A stretch of DNA of 64,000 nt from CBDEUK01 sp965250225 (GCA_965250225.1 CBDFNQ010000026.1:92472-156471), one strand, 5' to 3'. Counted from the stretch's first letter, positions 35,811-45,467 are shown. Numbers and translations are program-made. The notes: generated from the sequence alone by a model not told the origin.

Positions 35811-37493
35811 TTATGTTTTTTTCGCCCAGGAATCTCTAAGCGTAATTGTTCGATTAAACACTAGCTGTTCATCCGTTGAATCTTTCTTGTCAACACAGAA
35901 ATAACCAGTGCGTTCAAACTGAAAACAGCCAGTGAAATCATTATTGTTACTGTCCACAATACTTGGTTCAATTAGGGCATTTTCAATGATCTCCACAGAC
36001 TCAGGATTTACAAATGACTTCCAGTCACTGTCAGCATCGGCTTCTGGTGCTTCAACGGAAAACAAACGATCATAAAGCCGTACTGTAGCTTTTATTGCTG
36101 TGTCTTCAGCAACCCAATGTATTATGCCTTTGACCTTGCGCCCATCTGATGTCTTGCCTCCACCACTTTCTGGATCATAGCTACAACGTAACTCAACAAC
36201 CTCACCGGCATCATTCTTGATCACTTCGTCACAACGAATGACATAGGCATAACGCAAACGTACTTCCTTATCAGGCTTAAGACGAAAATATTTTTTATTT
36301 GCCTGTTCACGAAAATCATCTCTATCAATATAAATAACCTTACTGAATGGGATAGTCCTTTTTCCCATCATTTCATCATGTGGATGGTTAGCGGCTTCGA
36401 TATATTCGGTCTTATCATCAGGATAGTTTTCAATAACAATTTTTAACGGATTTAAAACACCCATGACACGCGGACTTTGTTGATCCAGTTGTTCACGTAC
36501 TGAATTTTCCAGAACACCCAGATCAATCACCGTATCGTTTTTGGTAACACCGATGCGTTCACAAAAATCTCGAATTGCTGTAGCAGGATAACCACGCCTT
36601 CTGATACCCGAAATAGTAGGCATACGTGGGTCATCCCAACCATCAACCAGTCCTTCTTGTACCAACTGATTTAATTTACGTTTACTCAAGACCATGTAAC
36701 TAAGATTTAAACGGGCAAACTCAATCTGTTGTGGGTGACAAGGCACGGGTAATTGATCAAGAAACCAGTCATACAAAGGACGATGATCTTCAAATTCCAG
36801 GGTACACAATGAATGTGTGATATTTTCCAGTGCATCAGAAATACAATGGGTAAAGTCATACATCGGGTAGATGTTCCATTCATTCCCCGTTCGGTGATGA
36901 GACGCTTTCCGTATGCGATAAATAGCAGGGTCACGCAAATTGATATTGGGCGAGCTCATATCAATCCTGGCTCTTAATATTTTCTCCCCTTCATCAAACT
37001 CGCCGTCCTTCATCCGTTGAAACAGATCCAGGTTTTCTTCAATAGATTGGTTGCGATATGGACTGTCTTTCCCTGCCTTGGTTAATGTGCCACGATATTC
37101 ACGAATTTCATCCGCTGTTAAACTGTCGACATAGGCCTTTTCATTTTTAATAAGATGCACAGCTAACTCATACAGCTGCTGAAAATAATCGGATGCATAA
37201 AATATCCGTTCCTCCCAGTCAAAACCCAGCCAACGAACATCTTCCTGAATTGAATCTGTATATTCAACATCTTCTTTTTCAGGATTGGTGTCATCAAAGC
37301 GAAGATTACATAGGCCATTAAAATCTTTGGCGACACCAAAGTTTAAGCAGATAGATTTGGCGTGACCAAGATGCAAATAGCCATTTGGCTCAGGCGGGAA
37401 ACGAGTGTGAACCTGGCTGTTATTTTTATTCGCAACAATATCATCTGCAATGATCTTACGAATGAAGTTAGTGGTTTTATTATCAATTTCCAT
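35811..37493 (-). CDS. glnS: Glutaminyl-tRNA synthetase
   Basis: GlnS charges tRNA-Gln. The 560 residues include the class I HIGH-type motif PPEPNGYLHLGHAKSIC (about 34-50), the KMSKS-equivalent MVLSKRKLN (about 270), and the C-terminal anticodon-binding beta-barrels (FQFERTGYFCVDKKD). It has the usual bacterial length. The gene stands alone, ends at a strong terminator, and lies downstream of the ubiquinone hydroxylase genes on the same strand. Confidence 0.98.
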   Translation of the reverse strand: MEIDNKTTNFIRKIIADDIVANKNNSQVHTRFPPEPNGYLHLGHAKSICLNFGVAKDFNGLCNLRFDDTNPEKEDVEYTDSIQEDVRWLGFDWEERIFYASDYFQQLYELAVHLIKNEKAYVDSLTADEIREYRGTLTKAGKDSPYRNQSIEENLDLFQRMKDGEFDEGEKILRARIDMSSPNINLRDPAIYRIRKASHHRTGNEWNIYPMYDFTHCISDALENITHSLCTLEFEDHRPLYDWFLDQLPVPCHPQQIEFARLNLSYMVLSKRKLNQLVQEGLVDGWDDPRMPTISGIRRRGYPATAIRDFCERIGVTKNDTVIDLGVLENSVREQLDQQSPRVMGVLNPLKIVIENYPDDKTEYIEAANHPHDEMMGKRTIPFSKVIYIDRDDFREQANKKYFRLKPDKEVRLRYAYVIRCDEVIKNDAGEVVELRCSYDPESGGGKTSDGRKVKGIIHWVAEDTAIKATVRLYDRLFSVEAPEADADSDWKSFVNPESVEIIENALIEPSIVDSNNNDFTGCFQFERTGYFCVDKKDSTDEQLVFNRTITLRDSWAKKT

Positions 37494-37537
37494 AATGTTT
37501 TCTAATTTTTATTGATACTCTGAAGACCAAAAGTTCC

Positions 37538-38806
37538 TCATATGTTTGAATGCGTCTTTAACAGTTCCGGTAAATCACCGGTCAAACCCATGGCGCGTTT
37601 CATGATCCAGTGTTTCAGTGGATTGGCTCTGTTCAATAATTTAAGGCCCGTGTTTCTTATCATAGGTATCGGAAAATCCTGTTGCTCAAATAATATTTTG
37701 AAGCCAGTGAAGACATTCATCATTAAATTATTTTCACCACGACGCCAACGCTCGTATCGTCGTAAAACATGATGGGTTGCGAAATCACGGTTACGTTTTT
37801 TTGCTTCAACGAGTACCTCAGCCAATACTGCTGCATCCATTAAGCCTAAATTAGCTCCCTGACCCGCCAGAGGATGAACAGAGTGTGCAGCATCGCCAAT
37901 TAAGGCAAGCCGATGTAGACAATATTTTTCCGCCTGTGCTTGTTGCAATGGGAAGGTCTGTCTGGATTCACACGCTGTAACTTGCCCTAATATCTGTTCG
38001 GATGCACGAGTTAGTTGCTGACAGAATTCTTTTTCCGGGCTGTTTTTTAATTGTTCTGCCTGTTCTGGCTCTGTTGACCAGACAATGCCACAACGATGTG
38101 GATCAAACAGCGGTAAAAATGCCAGGATGCCATCTTTTAAAAACCGTTGTCTGGCTGTGTTGAGATGATCCGACTCCGTTGTCACTATACAAGCCAGAGC
38201 TTTTTGATCGTAAGGTTCAGAAATATAACTAATGCCACTCATTTCACGGATACCTGATCGTTGACCATCAGACGCGATTAATAACTGACTTTCCAGTACC
38301 CGACCATCTTCAAGATTCAAACTGACTTTGTCATCGCCCAGTTTCATAGAAGACACTTTGGCAGGCTGATAAAAACTCACATCCCTGTTTTTGTGAATAA
38401 TATTTTCTGTTGCTGATTGCAAAATATTATTCTCAACTATATAACCCAATGACTCTTGCGCTAAGTCATTGGCATCAAATTCAATTCTACCAACACCAGC
38501 TTCATCCCAGACAGACATATGTTGAAAATAACCTATCCGATCCATCGGGATTTCTCTCCAGGCCCCAATGAGATCAAACAATCTTTTGGATGCCATCGTA
38601 ATTGCCAGGGCACGTGGGTCTAGTGCTTCACCTGTCTGTTGCTTGTCTTTCTGTTTATTGCTTTCCTGTTCTCTAACAGGGTTTGATTCAATAATGGCAA
38701 CTGAAAAGCCTCGCTCTGCCAGCAGACCGGCCAATACCAGGCCCGGTAAACCCGCACCGACAATAATCACATCACTCACATTACCAGACTGAAACTGTTT
38801 CTTCAT
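37538..38806 (-). CDS. UbiH/UbiF/VisC-family FAD hydroxylase (UbiI-like)
   Basis: This 422-residue flavoprotein monooxygenase acts in ubiquinone biosynthesis. FAD motifs are present: IIVGAGLPGLVLAGLLAERG (dinucleotide binding) and ALIGDAAHSVHPLAGQGANLG (the conserved GD and ribityl-contact segment). It overlaps the upstream ubiH-like gene by four bases (ATGA). In the E. coli pepP-ubiH-ubiI order this second hydroxylase is UbiI (C5 hydroxylation). Which ring carbon it modifies here cannot be decided by eye. Confidence 0.88.
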   Translation of the reverse strand: MKKQFQSGNVSDVIIVGAGLPGLVLAGLLAERGFSVAIIESNPVREQESNKQKDKQQTGEALDPRALAITMASKRLFDLIGAWREIPMDRIGYFQHMSVWDEAGVGRIEFDANDLAQESLGYIVENNILQSATENIIHKNRDVSFYQPAKVSSMKLGDDKVSLNLEDGRVLESQLLIASDGQRSGIREMSGISYISEPYDQKALACIVTTESDHLNTARQRFLKDGILAFLPLFDPHRCGIVWSTEPEQAEQLKNSPEKEFCQQLTRASEQILGQVTACESRQTFPLQQAQAEKYCLHRLALIGDAAHSVHPLAGQGANLGLMDAAVLAEVLVEAKKRNRDFATHHVLRRYERWRRGENNLMMNVFTGFKILFEQQDFPIPMIRNTGLKLLNRANPLKHWIMKRAMGLTGDLPELLKTHSNI

Positions 38807-40026
38807 TGCCTGACCAGAGTGGGTTGCTTACCTTTTAATCCCATTGCCCGGATCATTAAATTTTCTTTTACGCTGGGCACAAGCTCGGTCAATAACATGC
38901 CGGCAGCCCTTAACTTTCCTTTAATAAGATCATCATTATAAAAAATACTGGCAAGAGTATCGGTAAATTTAATCACACTATCCTGATCTGTTTTTCTCGT
39001 CATTTGATAATTGTGCAAGACTGGTTCAGAACCAATATCTTGCCGTTTCGATCTCGCAGTCATAAGTTGCTCACTTAAACCAGCGACATCACGCAGGCCT
39101 AAATTAAAACCCTGGGCTGCATTGGGGTGAATCGTATGAGCCGAATTTCCCAATAACAAAACCCGGCCTTGATATTGATCCACGACCTGCAGAAAACGAA
39201 TTGGGTAGGATTTTCTTGCTCCTATTTCAAGGAATCTTCCGAGCCGCCTGCCAAAACGTTTTTCAACCGATTGTAAAAATTCACCGTCCTCCATGTTCAT
39301 GCAGGTTTCAGTCCTGTCTGTTTTTACTGTAAACACCATGCCACAGTTCTTGGGACCGGATGGCAATAAAGCAAATGGCCCCTCTTGATTAAATCGTTCA
39401 TAGGCTGTGAAGTTATGGGATATTTCAGGTGTGACATTACTCACTATCGCAGTTTGGCCATAATCCTTTTCGCTAGTTATAAAACCCAGTAAATTACGTG
39501 TCTTCGACAAAGAGCCATCGGCCAGCACCAGCAGTGCTGATCGTATTGTAACAAATTCGTCTTGCTTACTTACGGTAATTGAAACTGATTTTTTATTCTG
39601 CTTAATATTCGTCACTGTTGCAGGACAAATAAAATCCAGTAAAGGAATACTGTCCAATTGATGCAACAAAGTCTGACCCAAATCACGTGCCTTAACCGAA
39701 TAGGCCAATGCGGGTAATTTTAATTGCTTTGCGCTCATTTGAACCGAAGCAAACCGATGCTGCTCAGAGACATGGATCTGTTTTATTGGAGTAGTGCTGG
39801 CTACAAGCGTATCCCACAAATCCAGTCCCTGTAATATCCGTTGAGAAGATAAAGCGAGCACCAGATTACGATCGTCGTAGCTGGGTTGAGTACTATTGTC
39901 GAATGTGACTGACTCAATCAGCGCAATCTTCAAACCTGAATGCCGTAAACTGTGTGCCAATGATGAACCCACCATACCGGCACCGACGATAACCAGGTCA
40001 TACTGATCTTTCTGTTTGTTGGTCAT
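38803..40026 (-). CDS. ubiH: Ubiquinone biosynthesis hydroxylase UbiH
   Basis: The 407-residue flavin monooxygenase should hydroxylate C6 (numbering per UbiH) of the ubiquinone ring precursor. FAD motifs are DLVIVGAGMVGSSLAHSL and LLLGNSAHTIHPNAAQGFNLG (Asn instead of the more usual Asp in GD). It lies between pepP (47 bases upstream) and the second hydroxylase (overlapping), the conserved gammaproteobacterial arrangement that supports the name. Confidence 0.88.
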   Translation of the reverse strand: MTNKQKDQYDLVIVGAGMVGSSLAHSLRHSGLKIALIESVTFDNSTQPSYDDRNLVLALSSQRILQGLDLWDTLVASTTPIKQIHVSEQHRFASVQMSAKQLKLPALAYSVKARDLGQTLLHQLDSIPLLDFICPATVTNIKQNKKSVSITVSKQDEFVTIRSALLVLADGSLSKTRNLLGFITSEKDYGQTAIVSNVTPEISHNFTAYERFNQEGPFALLPSGPKNCGMVFTVKTDRTETCMNMEDGEFLQSVEKRFGRRLGRFLEIGARKSYPIRFLQVVDQYQGRVLLLGNSAHTIHPNAAQGFNLGLRDVAGLSEQLMTARSKRQDIGSEPVLHNYQMTRKTDQDSVIKFTDTLASIFYNDDLIKGKLRAAGMLLTELVPSVKENLMIRAMGLKGKQPTLVRQ

Positions 40027-40073
40027 GGAATTCAGCCAGGAATACTTTTTTTACTACAACAAAGAAACTGCCA

Positions 40074-41402
40074 TCAAGCAGCTAAATTTTTAGACATGAC
40101 GGCCTCTATATCTTCTACCGTTTTTGGCGCGTCTTTACTCAAGATGTCGCAGCCGTCTTTTGTGACCAATACATCATCTTCAATTCGCACGCCAATATTC
40201 CACCATTGTTTATTCAGGCCTTTCGTGCCTTTTGGTAAATACAGACCCGGCTCTATGGTTAAAACCATGCCGGGCTCCAAAGTACGCCATTCACCTTCGA
40301 CTTTATAATCACCAACATCGTGTACATCCATACCCAGCCAGTGACCGGTTCTGTGCATATAATACTGAGCATAGACACGATCTTTCATCAGGCTTTTGAT
40401 CCGTCCTTTTAAGATGCCGGCCTTACGCAAACCTTCAGTCAATACCTGAGTTGCCGCCATATGCGGTTCGTTCCAGTAGTTTCCCGGTTTAACCTGTTCA
40501 ATCGCCGCCAATTGAGCATCCAGAACAATCTCATAAATGATTTGTTGTTGTTTGGTAAATCGTCCATTGACTGGAAAGCTACGAGTAATGTCACTGGCAT
40601 ATCCCTGGTACTCCGAGCCCGCATCAATCAGGACAACATCCCCATCTTTCAAAGTCTGGTTATTTTCAACGTAATGCAAGATACAGGCATTGGCACCGCC
40701 GCCGACAATAGCAGGATAGGCCGATGCACGTGCGCCGTGTTGCATAAATTCATGATTGAGTTCCGACTCAAGTTGATATTCCATCATTCCTGCTCGACAA
40801 ACACGCATGGCACGAATATGAGCCCTGGAGGATATTTTTGCGGCTTTGCGCATGAGTTTGATCTCATGGCGACTCTTGTACAAACGCATTTCGTGCAAAA
40901 AATGATTGGGAGAAATGATTTCATCTGGCGCACTGATACCAGAGCGCACCCGTTCCCGCACCTGATTCACCCAGCCGACAACTTTTTGATCAAAGATCCT
41001 CTCATTACCAATATTATAAAAAATACGTTCTTTATCTTCGAGTAAACCAGGCAGAATTTCATCGAGGTCATCAATCGGAAACGCATCATCAGCGCCGTAG
41101 ATTTCACAAACACCGTCCAGCCCTGCTCGCGGCCCATTCCAGACTTCCATTTTGGGATCTCGCTCGCGACAAAACATCACATATTCACCCTGTGGCCGAT
41201 CCGGGATCAAAACAGCCACTGCTTCAGGTTCGGAAAATCCGCTTATATAGTAAAAATCGCTATCTGCTCGAAATGGAAACTCAACATCACGATTACGCAT
41301 CCGAACCGGGGATGTCGGCATGATCGCAATACTGCCTTCTCCCATCATATCCATCAGGCGTTTGCGTCGTCGTTTGTACTCTTTGATGTCAACCGTTTCC
41401 AC
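40074..41402 (-). CDS. pepP: Xaa-Pro aminopeptidase P
   Basis: PepP is a dimanganese enzyme removing N-terminal residues before proline. The 442-residue length matches the family. The C-terminal pita-bread domain shows the metal ligands: VLIDAGSEYQGYASDITRSF (two Asp), the HRTGHWLGMDVHDVG histidine, MVLTIEPGLYL (Glu) and VRIEDDVLVT (Glu). Its start codon overlaps the UPF0149 stop by one base. The order UPF0149-pepP-ubiH-ubiI is conserved in gammaproteobacteria. Confidence 0.96.
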   Translation of the reverse strand: METVDIKEYKRRRKRLMDMMGEGSIAIMPTSPVRMRNRDVEFPFRADSDFYYISGFSEPEAVAVLIPDRPQGEYVMFCRERDPKMEVWNGPRAGLDGVCEIYGADDAFPIDDLDEILPGLLEDKERIFYNIGNERIFDQKVVGWVNQVRERVRSGISAPDEIISPNHFLHEMRLYKSRHEIKLMRKAAKISSRAHIRAMRVCRAGMMEYQLESELNHEFMQHGARASAYPAIVGGGANACILHYVENNQTLKDGDVVLIDAGSEYQGYASDITRSFPVNGRFTKQQQIIYEIVLDAQLAAIEQVKPGNYWNEPHMAATQVLTEGLRKAGILKGRIKSLMKDRVYAQYYMHRTGHWLGMDVHDVGDYKVEGEWRTLEPGMVLTIEPGLYLPKGTKGLNKQWWNIGVRIEDDVLVTKDGCDILSKDAPKTVEDIEAVMSKNLAA

Positions 41403-41962
41403 TAATGTATTACCTCGGCTTGTTCATACTCGGCATTCATAAGGCTGAATTCATCGTGAATATATAACACACCCATGCGAACATATTCATACAATTCACT
41501 CAATGCTTCTTCCGCCTCTTCATCGTCCAGTTCCTCATCAGCACTCAGACGGCAAATCTTGTAGAAATCCGCAATGATGTCATGGCATTGGGCGGATAAA
41601 CCCTGCCAGTTGGCCTGACCAACCACCCCCAGTCCGCTGAGGAATCCCTGACACCACTCAGCCAACGCATCACTACGTTGCATAATGGAAAAGCTGTCAT
41701 CCGGCAATAATATCTGAAAACTAAATTCTGGATCCTTTAGCTGTTGATGAATATCTTCCGCCAGGGCTTCAAACGCAGCCAGGCAATCGGGCAAAAAAAC
41801 CGATTCAGAATCAACGTCCGCGAGGAAAAATTCGAGTATCGCTTCTTCTGTCAGGGATTCAGAAACACAGAGATAACCCGTGAGAAAACCGTGAGATTCA
41901 GCAGTACCCTGGGGAATATGAAAACGCGTTAACAGATCTTCCAAATCATCAAATTCAAACAT
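41402..41962 (-). CDS. UPF0149 family protein (YgfB-like)
   Basis: The 186-residue acidic, all-helical protein has the family hallmarks: TAESHGFLTGYLCV near the N-terminus, WCQGFLSGLG in the middle, and a C-terminal EAEEALSELYEYVRMGVL. YgfB proteins are small, poorly characterised regulators or chaperone-like proteins encoded next to pepP. It leads the pepP-ubi operon and diverges from the zapB-like gene. Confidence 0.9.
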   Translation of the reverse strand: MFEFDDLEDLLTRFHIPQGTAESHGFLTGYLCVSESLTEEAILEFFLADVDSESVFLPDCLAAFEALAEDIHQQLKDPEFSFQILLPDDSFSIMQRSDALAEWCQGFLSGLGVVGQANWQGLSAQCHDIIADFYKICRLSADEELDDEEAEEALSELYEYVRMGVLYIHDEFSLMNAEYEQAEVIH

Positions 41963-42195
41963 TTATTTGCCTTTACCGGTAATTGTGCGTGCCGTGCATG
42001 GAAGCACAAATGCCGCGAGCGCATGGATGCGCAAGAGCGGCCTATGGATACTGTATTTCCTGGTATCAAAGATATAGATACGTATTTAGTGATTCAGTTG
42101 CTTGACCACTACCATGCACAGCTCTATATTGAACGACTAATAATAAACGAACCTCCGGGCTTGTCCATCAAAGAACAAAGAGCGGTGAACAAACA
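41963..42195. repeat. Divergent intergenic region with a two-hairpin repeat module
   Basis: Within this gap, 41994-42039 (read on the minus strand) forms hairpin B (CGCTC..GCATCCATGC..CGCG, 42014-42039), a six-base spacer and hairpin A (GTGC-TTCCAT-GCAC, 41994-42007). The same B-6-A arrangement occurs at 18075-18120 with compensating stem changes. No gene is supported here: the ORF from 42023 runs through the zapB-like start and has no coding features. Promoters for both divergent operons must lie here but none is clear. Confidence 0.6.
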
Positions 42196-42420
42196 ATGGC
42201 TGAAGAAAATATGGAAACTATGGATCTGGCAGCGCTTGAATCGCGCGTCGATGAATTAATCAATACGGTTGAAGATCTGAAAACCGAAAACTCTGCTCTA
42301 AAAAATCAGCAGGAATCACTCGTTACTGAGCGCGCAACCCTGATCGAAAAGACCGAACAGGCCAGGACACGGATTGAATCCATGATTGGTCGTTTGAGAG
42401 CGATGGAAACACGTTCATGA
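42196..42420 (+). CDS. ZapB-like coiled-coil protein (TIGR02449 type)
   Basis: The 74-residue protein is almost entirely a coiled coil (LAALESRVDELINTVEDLKT, ENSALKNQQESL), ending in RIESMIGRLRAME. This form of small protein precedes zapA in many non-enteric gammaproteobacteria and is considered ZapB-related. It overlaps zapA by four bases (ATGA), so the two are translationally coupled. Role in Z-ring stability is inferred from the neighbour. Confidence 0.85.
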   Translation: MAEENMETMDLAALESRVDELINTVEDLKTENSALKNQQESLVTERATLIEKTEQARTRIESMIGRLRAMETRS

Positions 42421-42731
42421 GCGAAAAAAGCAAACCCATTAATATCTCCATTCTGGATAAAGAATACCTTATTTCCTGCACCGAGGATGAACGCGATCAA
42501 CTGCATGATGCTGTTGACATTCTTAATGGCAAAATCAGTCAGTTAAAAGAAAGTGGCAGTGTCATTGGCAGTGAACGTATTGCGGTTATGGCCGCGCTAA
42601 ATATTGCCCATGAAATAATTGCTTACAAACAAAAAAACCAGGTCTATACTTCTACTTTAGATAACACGATCCGACGATTACAGGGCAAAATTCATAATGC
42701 GTTGGGAAAGGGTGAGCAACTTGAGATATAG
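42417..42731 (+). CDS. zapA: Cell division protein ZapA
   Basis: ZapA binds and bundles FtsZ filaments. The 104-residue protein has the N-terminal globular domain PINISILDKEYLISCTEDER and the C-terminal coiled coil with ERIAVMAALNIAHEIIAY. It is encoded immediately upstream of the 6S RNA-like region, the standard zapA-ssrS arrangement. Confidence 0.94.
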   Translation: MSEKSKPINISILDKEYLISCTEDERDQLHDAVDILNGKISQLKESGSVIGSERIAVMAALNIAHEIIAYKQKNQVYTSTLDNTIRRLQGKIHNALGKGEQLEI

Positions 42732-42764
42732 CTTGTTCACTGATGACTTTGCTATACTGTTGTA

Positions 42765-42975
42765 GACGATAGAATTTATTTTGAGTTTGGGTATTTGCTG
42801 CGGGGTTCGTAAATTGGTCTGTAGTTACTTGAGCCTATACGCGAAAACGCAGGGAACTTATCACGATGTTGTTGTGCAGGTCCTTCAGTGGAAAGCCTGA
42901 AACATTGTCAACTGTTCCCACTTGGACCCCTGGTTCAAGTCCAACGCCATGAGCGGCGCCGCGGTGGTACCCCCC
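42765..42975 (+). ncRNA. ssrS: 6S RNA
   Basis: The segment after zapA has the features of 6S RNA, which binds sigma-70 RNA polymerase in stationary phase. A TATACT hexamer (42753-42758) lies just upstream. The 5' part GGGTATTTGCTGCGGGG can pair with the 3' part GCCGCGGTGGTACCC to close a long rod. The 3' half contains CTTGGACCCCTGGTTCAAGT, resembling the CTTGAACCAAGGGTTCAAGG block of E. coli 6S RNA, and the 5' half has the ACTTGAGCC segment near the central bubble. Ends are approximate. The 5-formyl-THF cyclo-ligase gene that often follows is absent; ilvA is convergent instead. Confidence 0.8.
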
Positions 42976-43081
42976 ATCTTCTCTTTTCGTCTATTTGAAG
43001 CTAATTTTCTCGAACAATCTCTTAAACTAATCGCCCTGGTCTTCTCACTCTGAACTACTCTCTTTGGAGTATTGCTCTGCT

Positions 43082-44617
43082 CTAATTCTCCTGACCCAAA
43101 AAGATTTGATAGGCAGGATTTCCCGATTCGTCCCAATACTGCATCCCAAGCTTATCCAGAAATTGTTGAAACTCTCCATGATCTTCTGGTGATACCTGGA
43201 TCCCCATTAACACCCGGCCATAGGCTGCCCCATGGTTTCGATAGTGAAACAAACTGATGTTCCAACGTTCTCCCATTTGCGTGAGGAAATACAACAAGGC
43301 TCCCGACCGCTCAGGAAACTCAAAACGATACAGTAACTCATTTTGAGCCTGGGAGGCCGGACCTCCTACCATATAACGTACGTGCATCTTGGCAACATCA
43401 TCATTACTCAGATCGATAACCTCAAAACCATGAGAACGTATCTGCTGGAATAAAAGATTTTTCTCTTCAATTCCGTCACGCAGTTGTACCCCGGCAAACA
43501 CATGCGCCTTATTGCTATCGGCATAGCGATAGTTAAACTCGGTGATCAAACGCGGGCCAATTGCATGACAAAACCGCTGAAAGCTGCCTGGTTCTTCCGG
43601 GATCGTCGCAGCGATCAGAGCCTCTTTTTGCTCACCTAATGCAGACAACTCTGCGATGTGTCGTAAGCGATCAAAATTCACATTAGCACCACTGAAAATA
43701 GCCACTAACTCCTGATCCATAATCGACTCACGATGCACATATTGCTTAAGGCCGGCCAGAGCCAGAGCACCAGCAGGCTCTGGGATAGAGCGAGTGTCTT
43801 CGAAGATGTCTTTCACCGCTGCACAGATCTCATCGACGCTGACCAGTAACATCTCATCAACCAGTTCCTTTGCTATTCGGAAAGGCTCTACTCCTGCCTG
43901 TTTTACCGCCGCACCATCGGCAAAAATACCAATTTTCTCAAGTTCGATACGCTCGTTGGCTTCAAGCGCATGATGCATACACGGCGCTTCATCAGATTCG
44001 ACACCAATAATTTTAATAGCTGGATTTTGCTGACGAAGATAGACCGAAATGCCGGCGATCAACCCTCCACCTCCCACTGGGATGAAGACGATGTCGGGTG
44101 TCTTTGGATGTTGTTGCAACAGTTCAACACCAACTGTCGCCTGGCCGGCAATAACCATCGGATGATCGTAAGGAGGGATATACATTTTCGATGTCTGTTC
44201 CGCCAGTGCCAGTGCACGTTCCCTGGCATCATCATAGGTATTCCCATGTAAGATCGTTTGACCACCCAAACGTTGAACAGAAGCAATTTTGATCTCTGGT
44301 GTGGTTTTCGGCATCACAATGGTCGCATCAATATTCAAGCGTCTGGCCGCCAATGCCACACCCTGGGCGTGATTTCCCGCTGAGGCGGTCACCACTCCCT
44401 TTGCCCGTTGTTCTTCATCCAAAGAAACAATGAGATTATAGGCACCGCGCAGCTTGTAGGAAAATACCGGTTGTTGGTCTTCACGTTTCAACCAGACATG
44501 ATTGTTCAATCGTTGCGAAATAACCGGGGCATGATCGAGATCAGTTTTAACCGCGACATCGTAAACCCGTCCGCTGGCTGCTTTAATAAGTTCTTTGTAT
44601 TCATCAAACATCGGCAT
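43082..44617 (-). CDS. ilvA: Biosynthetic threonine ammonia-lyase
   Basis: IlvA deaminates threonine to 2-oxobutanoate, the first step of isoleucine synthesis. The 511-residue length is that of the allosteric biosynthetic form. The PLP lysine lies in PVFSYKLRGAYN (about residue 58), the phosphate loop is VGGGGLIAGI, and ASAGNHAQGVA is also present. Two ACT-like regulatory domains follow (about 330-500; for example FPERSGALLYFLTQMG), implying feedback inhibition by isoleucine. The gene is divergent from rpiA (about 50 bases between start codons) and convergent with the 6S RNA. Confidence 0.97.
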   Translation of the reverse strand: MPMFDEYKELIKAASGRVYDVAVKTDLDHAPVISQRLNNHVWLKREDQQPVFSYKLRGAYNLIVSLDEEQRAKGVVTASAGNHAQGVALAARRLNIDATIVMPKTTPEIKIASVQRLGGQTILHGNTYDDARERALALAEQTSKMYIPPYDHPMVIAGQATVGVELLQQHPKTPDIVFIPVGGGGLIAGISVYLRQQNPAIKIIGVESDEAPCMHHALEANERIELEKIGIFADGAAVKQAGVEPFRIAKELVDEMLLVSVDEICAAVKDIFEDTRSIPEPAGALALAGLKQYVHRESIMDQELVAIFSGANVNFDRLRHIAELSALGEQKEALIAATIPEEPGSFQRFCHAIGPRLITEFNYRYADSNKAHVFAGVQLRDGIEEKNLLFQQIRSHGFEVIDLSNDDVAKMHVRYMVGGPASQAQNELLYRFEFPERSGALLYFLTQMGERWNISLFHYRNHGAAYGRVLMGIQVSPEDHGEFQQFLDKLGMQYWDESGNPAYQIFLGQEN

Positions 44618-44666
44618 AAGATAACAATCTGTGGCAGGTTCTCAAAATTTATTATAAAAAATCACT

Positions 44667-45323
44667 ATGACCCCGGATGAAAAAAAACAAGCAGCGGCCA
44701 CGGCAGCGTTAAAATACATCGAAGACGACATGGTCGTTGGCGTTGGGACTGGCAGCACGGTGAGTTATTTTATTGAGGCTTTGGCCACCATTAAACACCG
44801 TATTGATGGAGCCGTCTCCAGCTCCGTGGCCTCTGAAGAATTACTCAAAAAACATAATATCCCGGTTATCCCACTCAATAACGTGAATGATATACCGATT
44901 TATGTCGATGGTGCAGACGAAGCGACCAAACACCTGCATTTGATCAAAGGTGGTGGTGGTGCGCTGACCCGTGAAAAAATTGTCACGGCTGCCAGCAAAC
45001 AATTCGTTTGTATTATTGATGACAGCAAACTGGTCGATACGCTGGGACATTTTCCTTTGCCGATAGAAGTCATCCCCATGGCACAAAGTTACGTCGCCAG
45101 AGAATTGGCCAAACTTGGTGGCCAACCGCAGTTAAGAGAGGGCTTCATCACCGATAATGGCAACGTTATTATCGATGTACATAACCTAAAGATAATGGAA
45201 CCTGTGCCGATGGAAAAAGAGATCAATCAGATCGCCGGTGTGGTGACCAATGGTATTTTCGCAATCAGACCGGCTGATATTTTATTGATTGCTGAAGATT
45301 CGGGTACAAAAACCATCACATGA
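44667..45323 (+). CDS. rpiA: Ribose-5-phosphate isomerase A
   Basis: RpiA interconverts ribose-5-phosphate and ribulose-5-phosphate. The 218-residue protein has VGVGTGSTVSYFIEAL, YVDGADEATKHLHLIKGGGGALTREK (catalytic Asp, Lys and Glu region) and DDSKLVDTLG. It complements transketolase of the 22-kb cluster in the pentose phosphate pathway. rpiA and ilvA are also neighbours in other gammaproteobacteria. Confidence 0.97.
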   Translation: MTPDEKKQAAATAALKYIEDDMVVGVGTGSTVSYFIEALATIKHRIDGAVSSSVASEELLKKHNIPVIPLNNVNDIPIYVDGADEATKHLHLIKGGGGALTREKIVTAASKQFVCIIDDSKLVDTLGHFPLPIEVIPMAQSYVARELAKLGGQPQLREGFITDNGNVIIDVHNLKIMEPVPMEKEINQIAGVVTNGIFAIRPADILLIAEDSGTKTIT

Positions 45324-45467
45324 AGGTATTTTTACTGGCTGATTTTGTTTACTATGTAAGCTGATCGGTTGTATTGTGATTTAAGAAAACTGATTCATTA
45401 TTGGATTATTTTCCATATTGATAGTTATAATCCAGCTACAACTTAACAAATTACAGAGGACTGTAGA

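Noticed and set aside
42023..42259. Plus-strand ORF overlapping the start of the zapB-like gene
   Set aside because: It begins inside the two-hairpin repeat, overlaps a good coding frame and has no recognisable features.
42900..42960. Possible tRNA because of a GGTTCAAGTCC-like T-arm
   Set aside because: No acceptor, D-arm or anticodon arm can be drawn around it; the motif fits the 3' half of 6S RNA instead.
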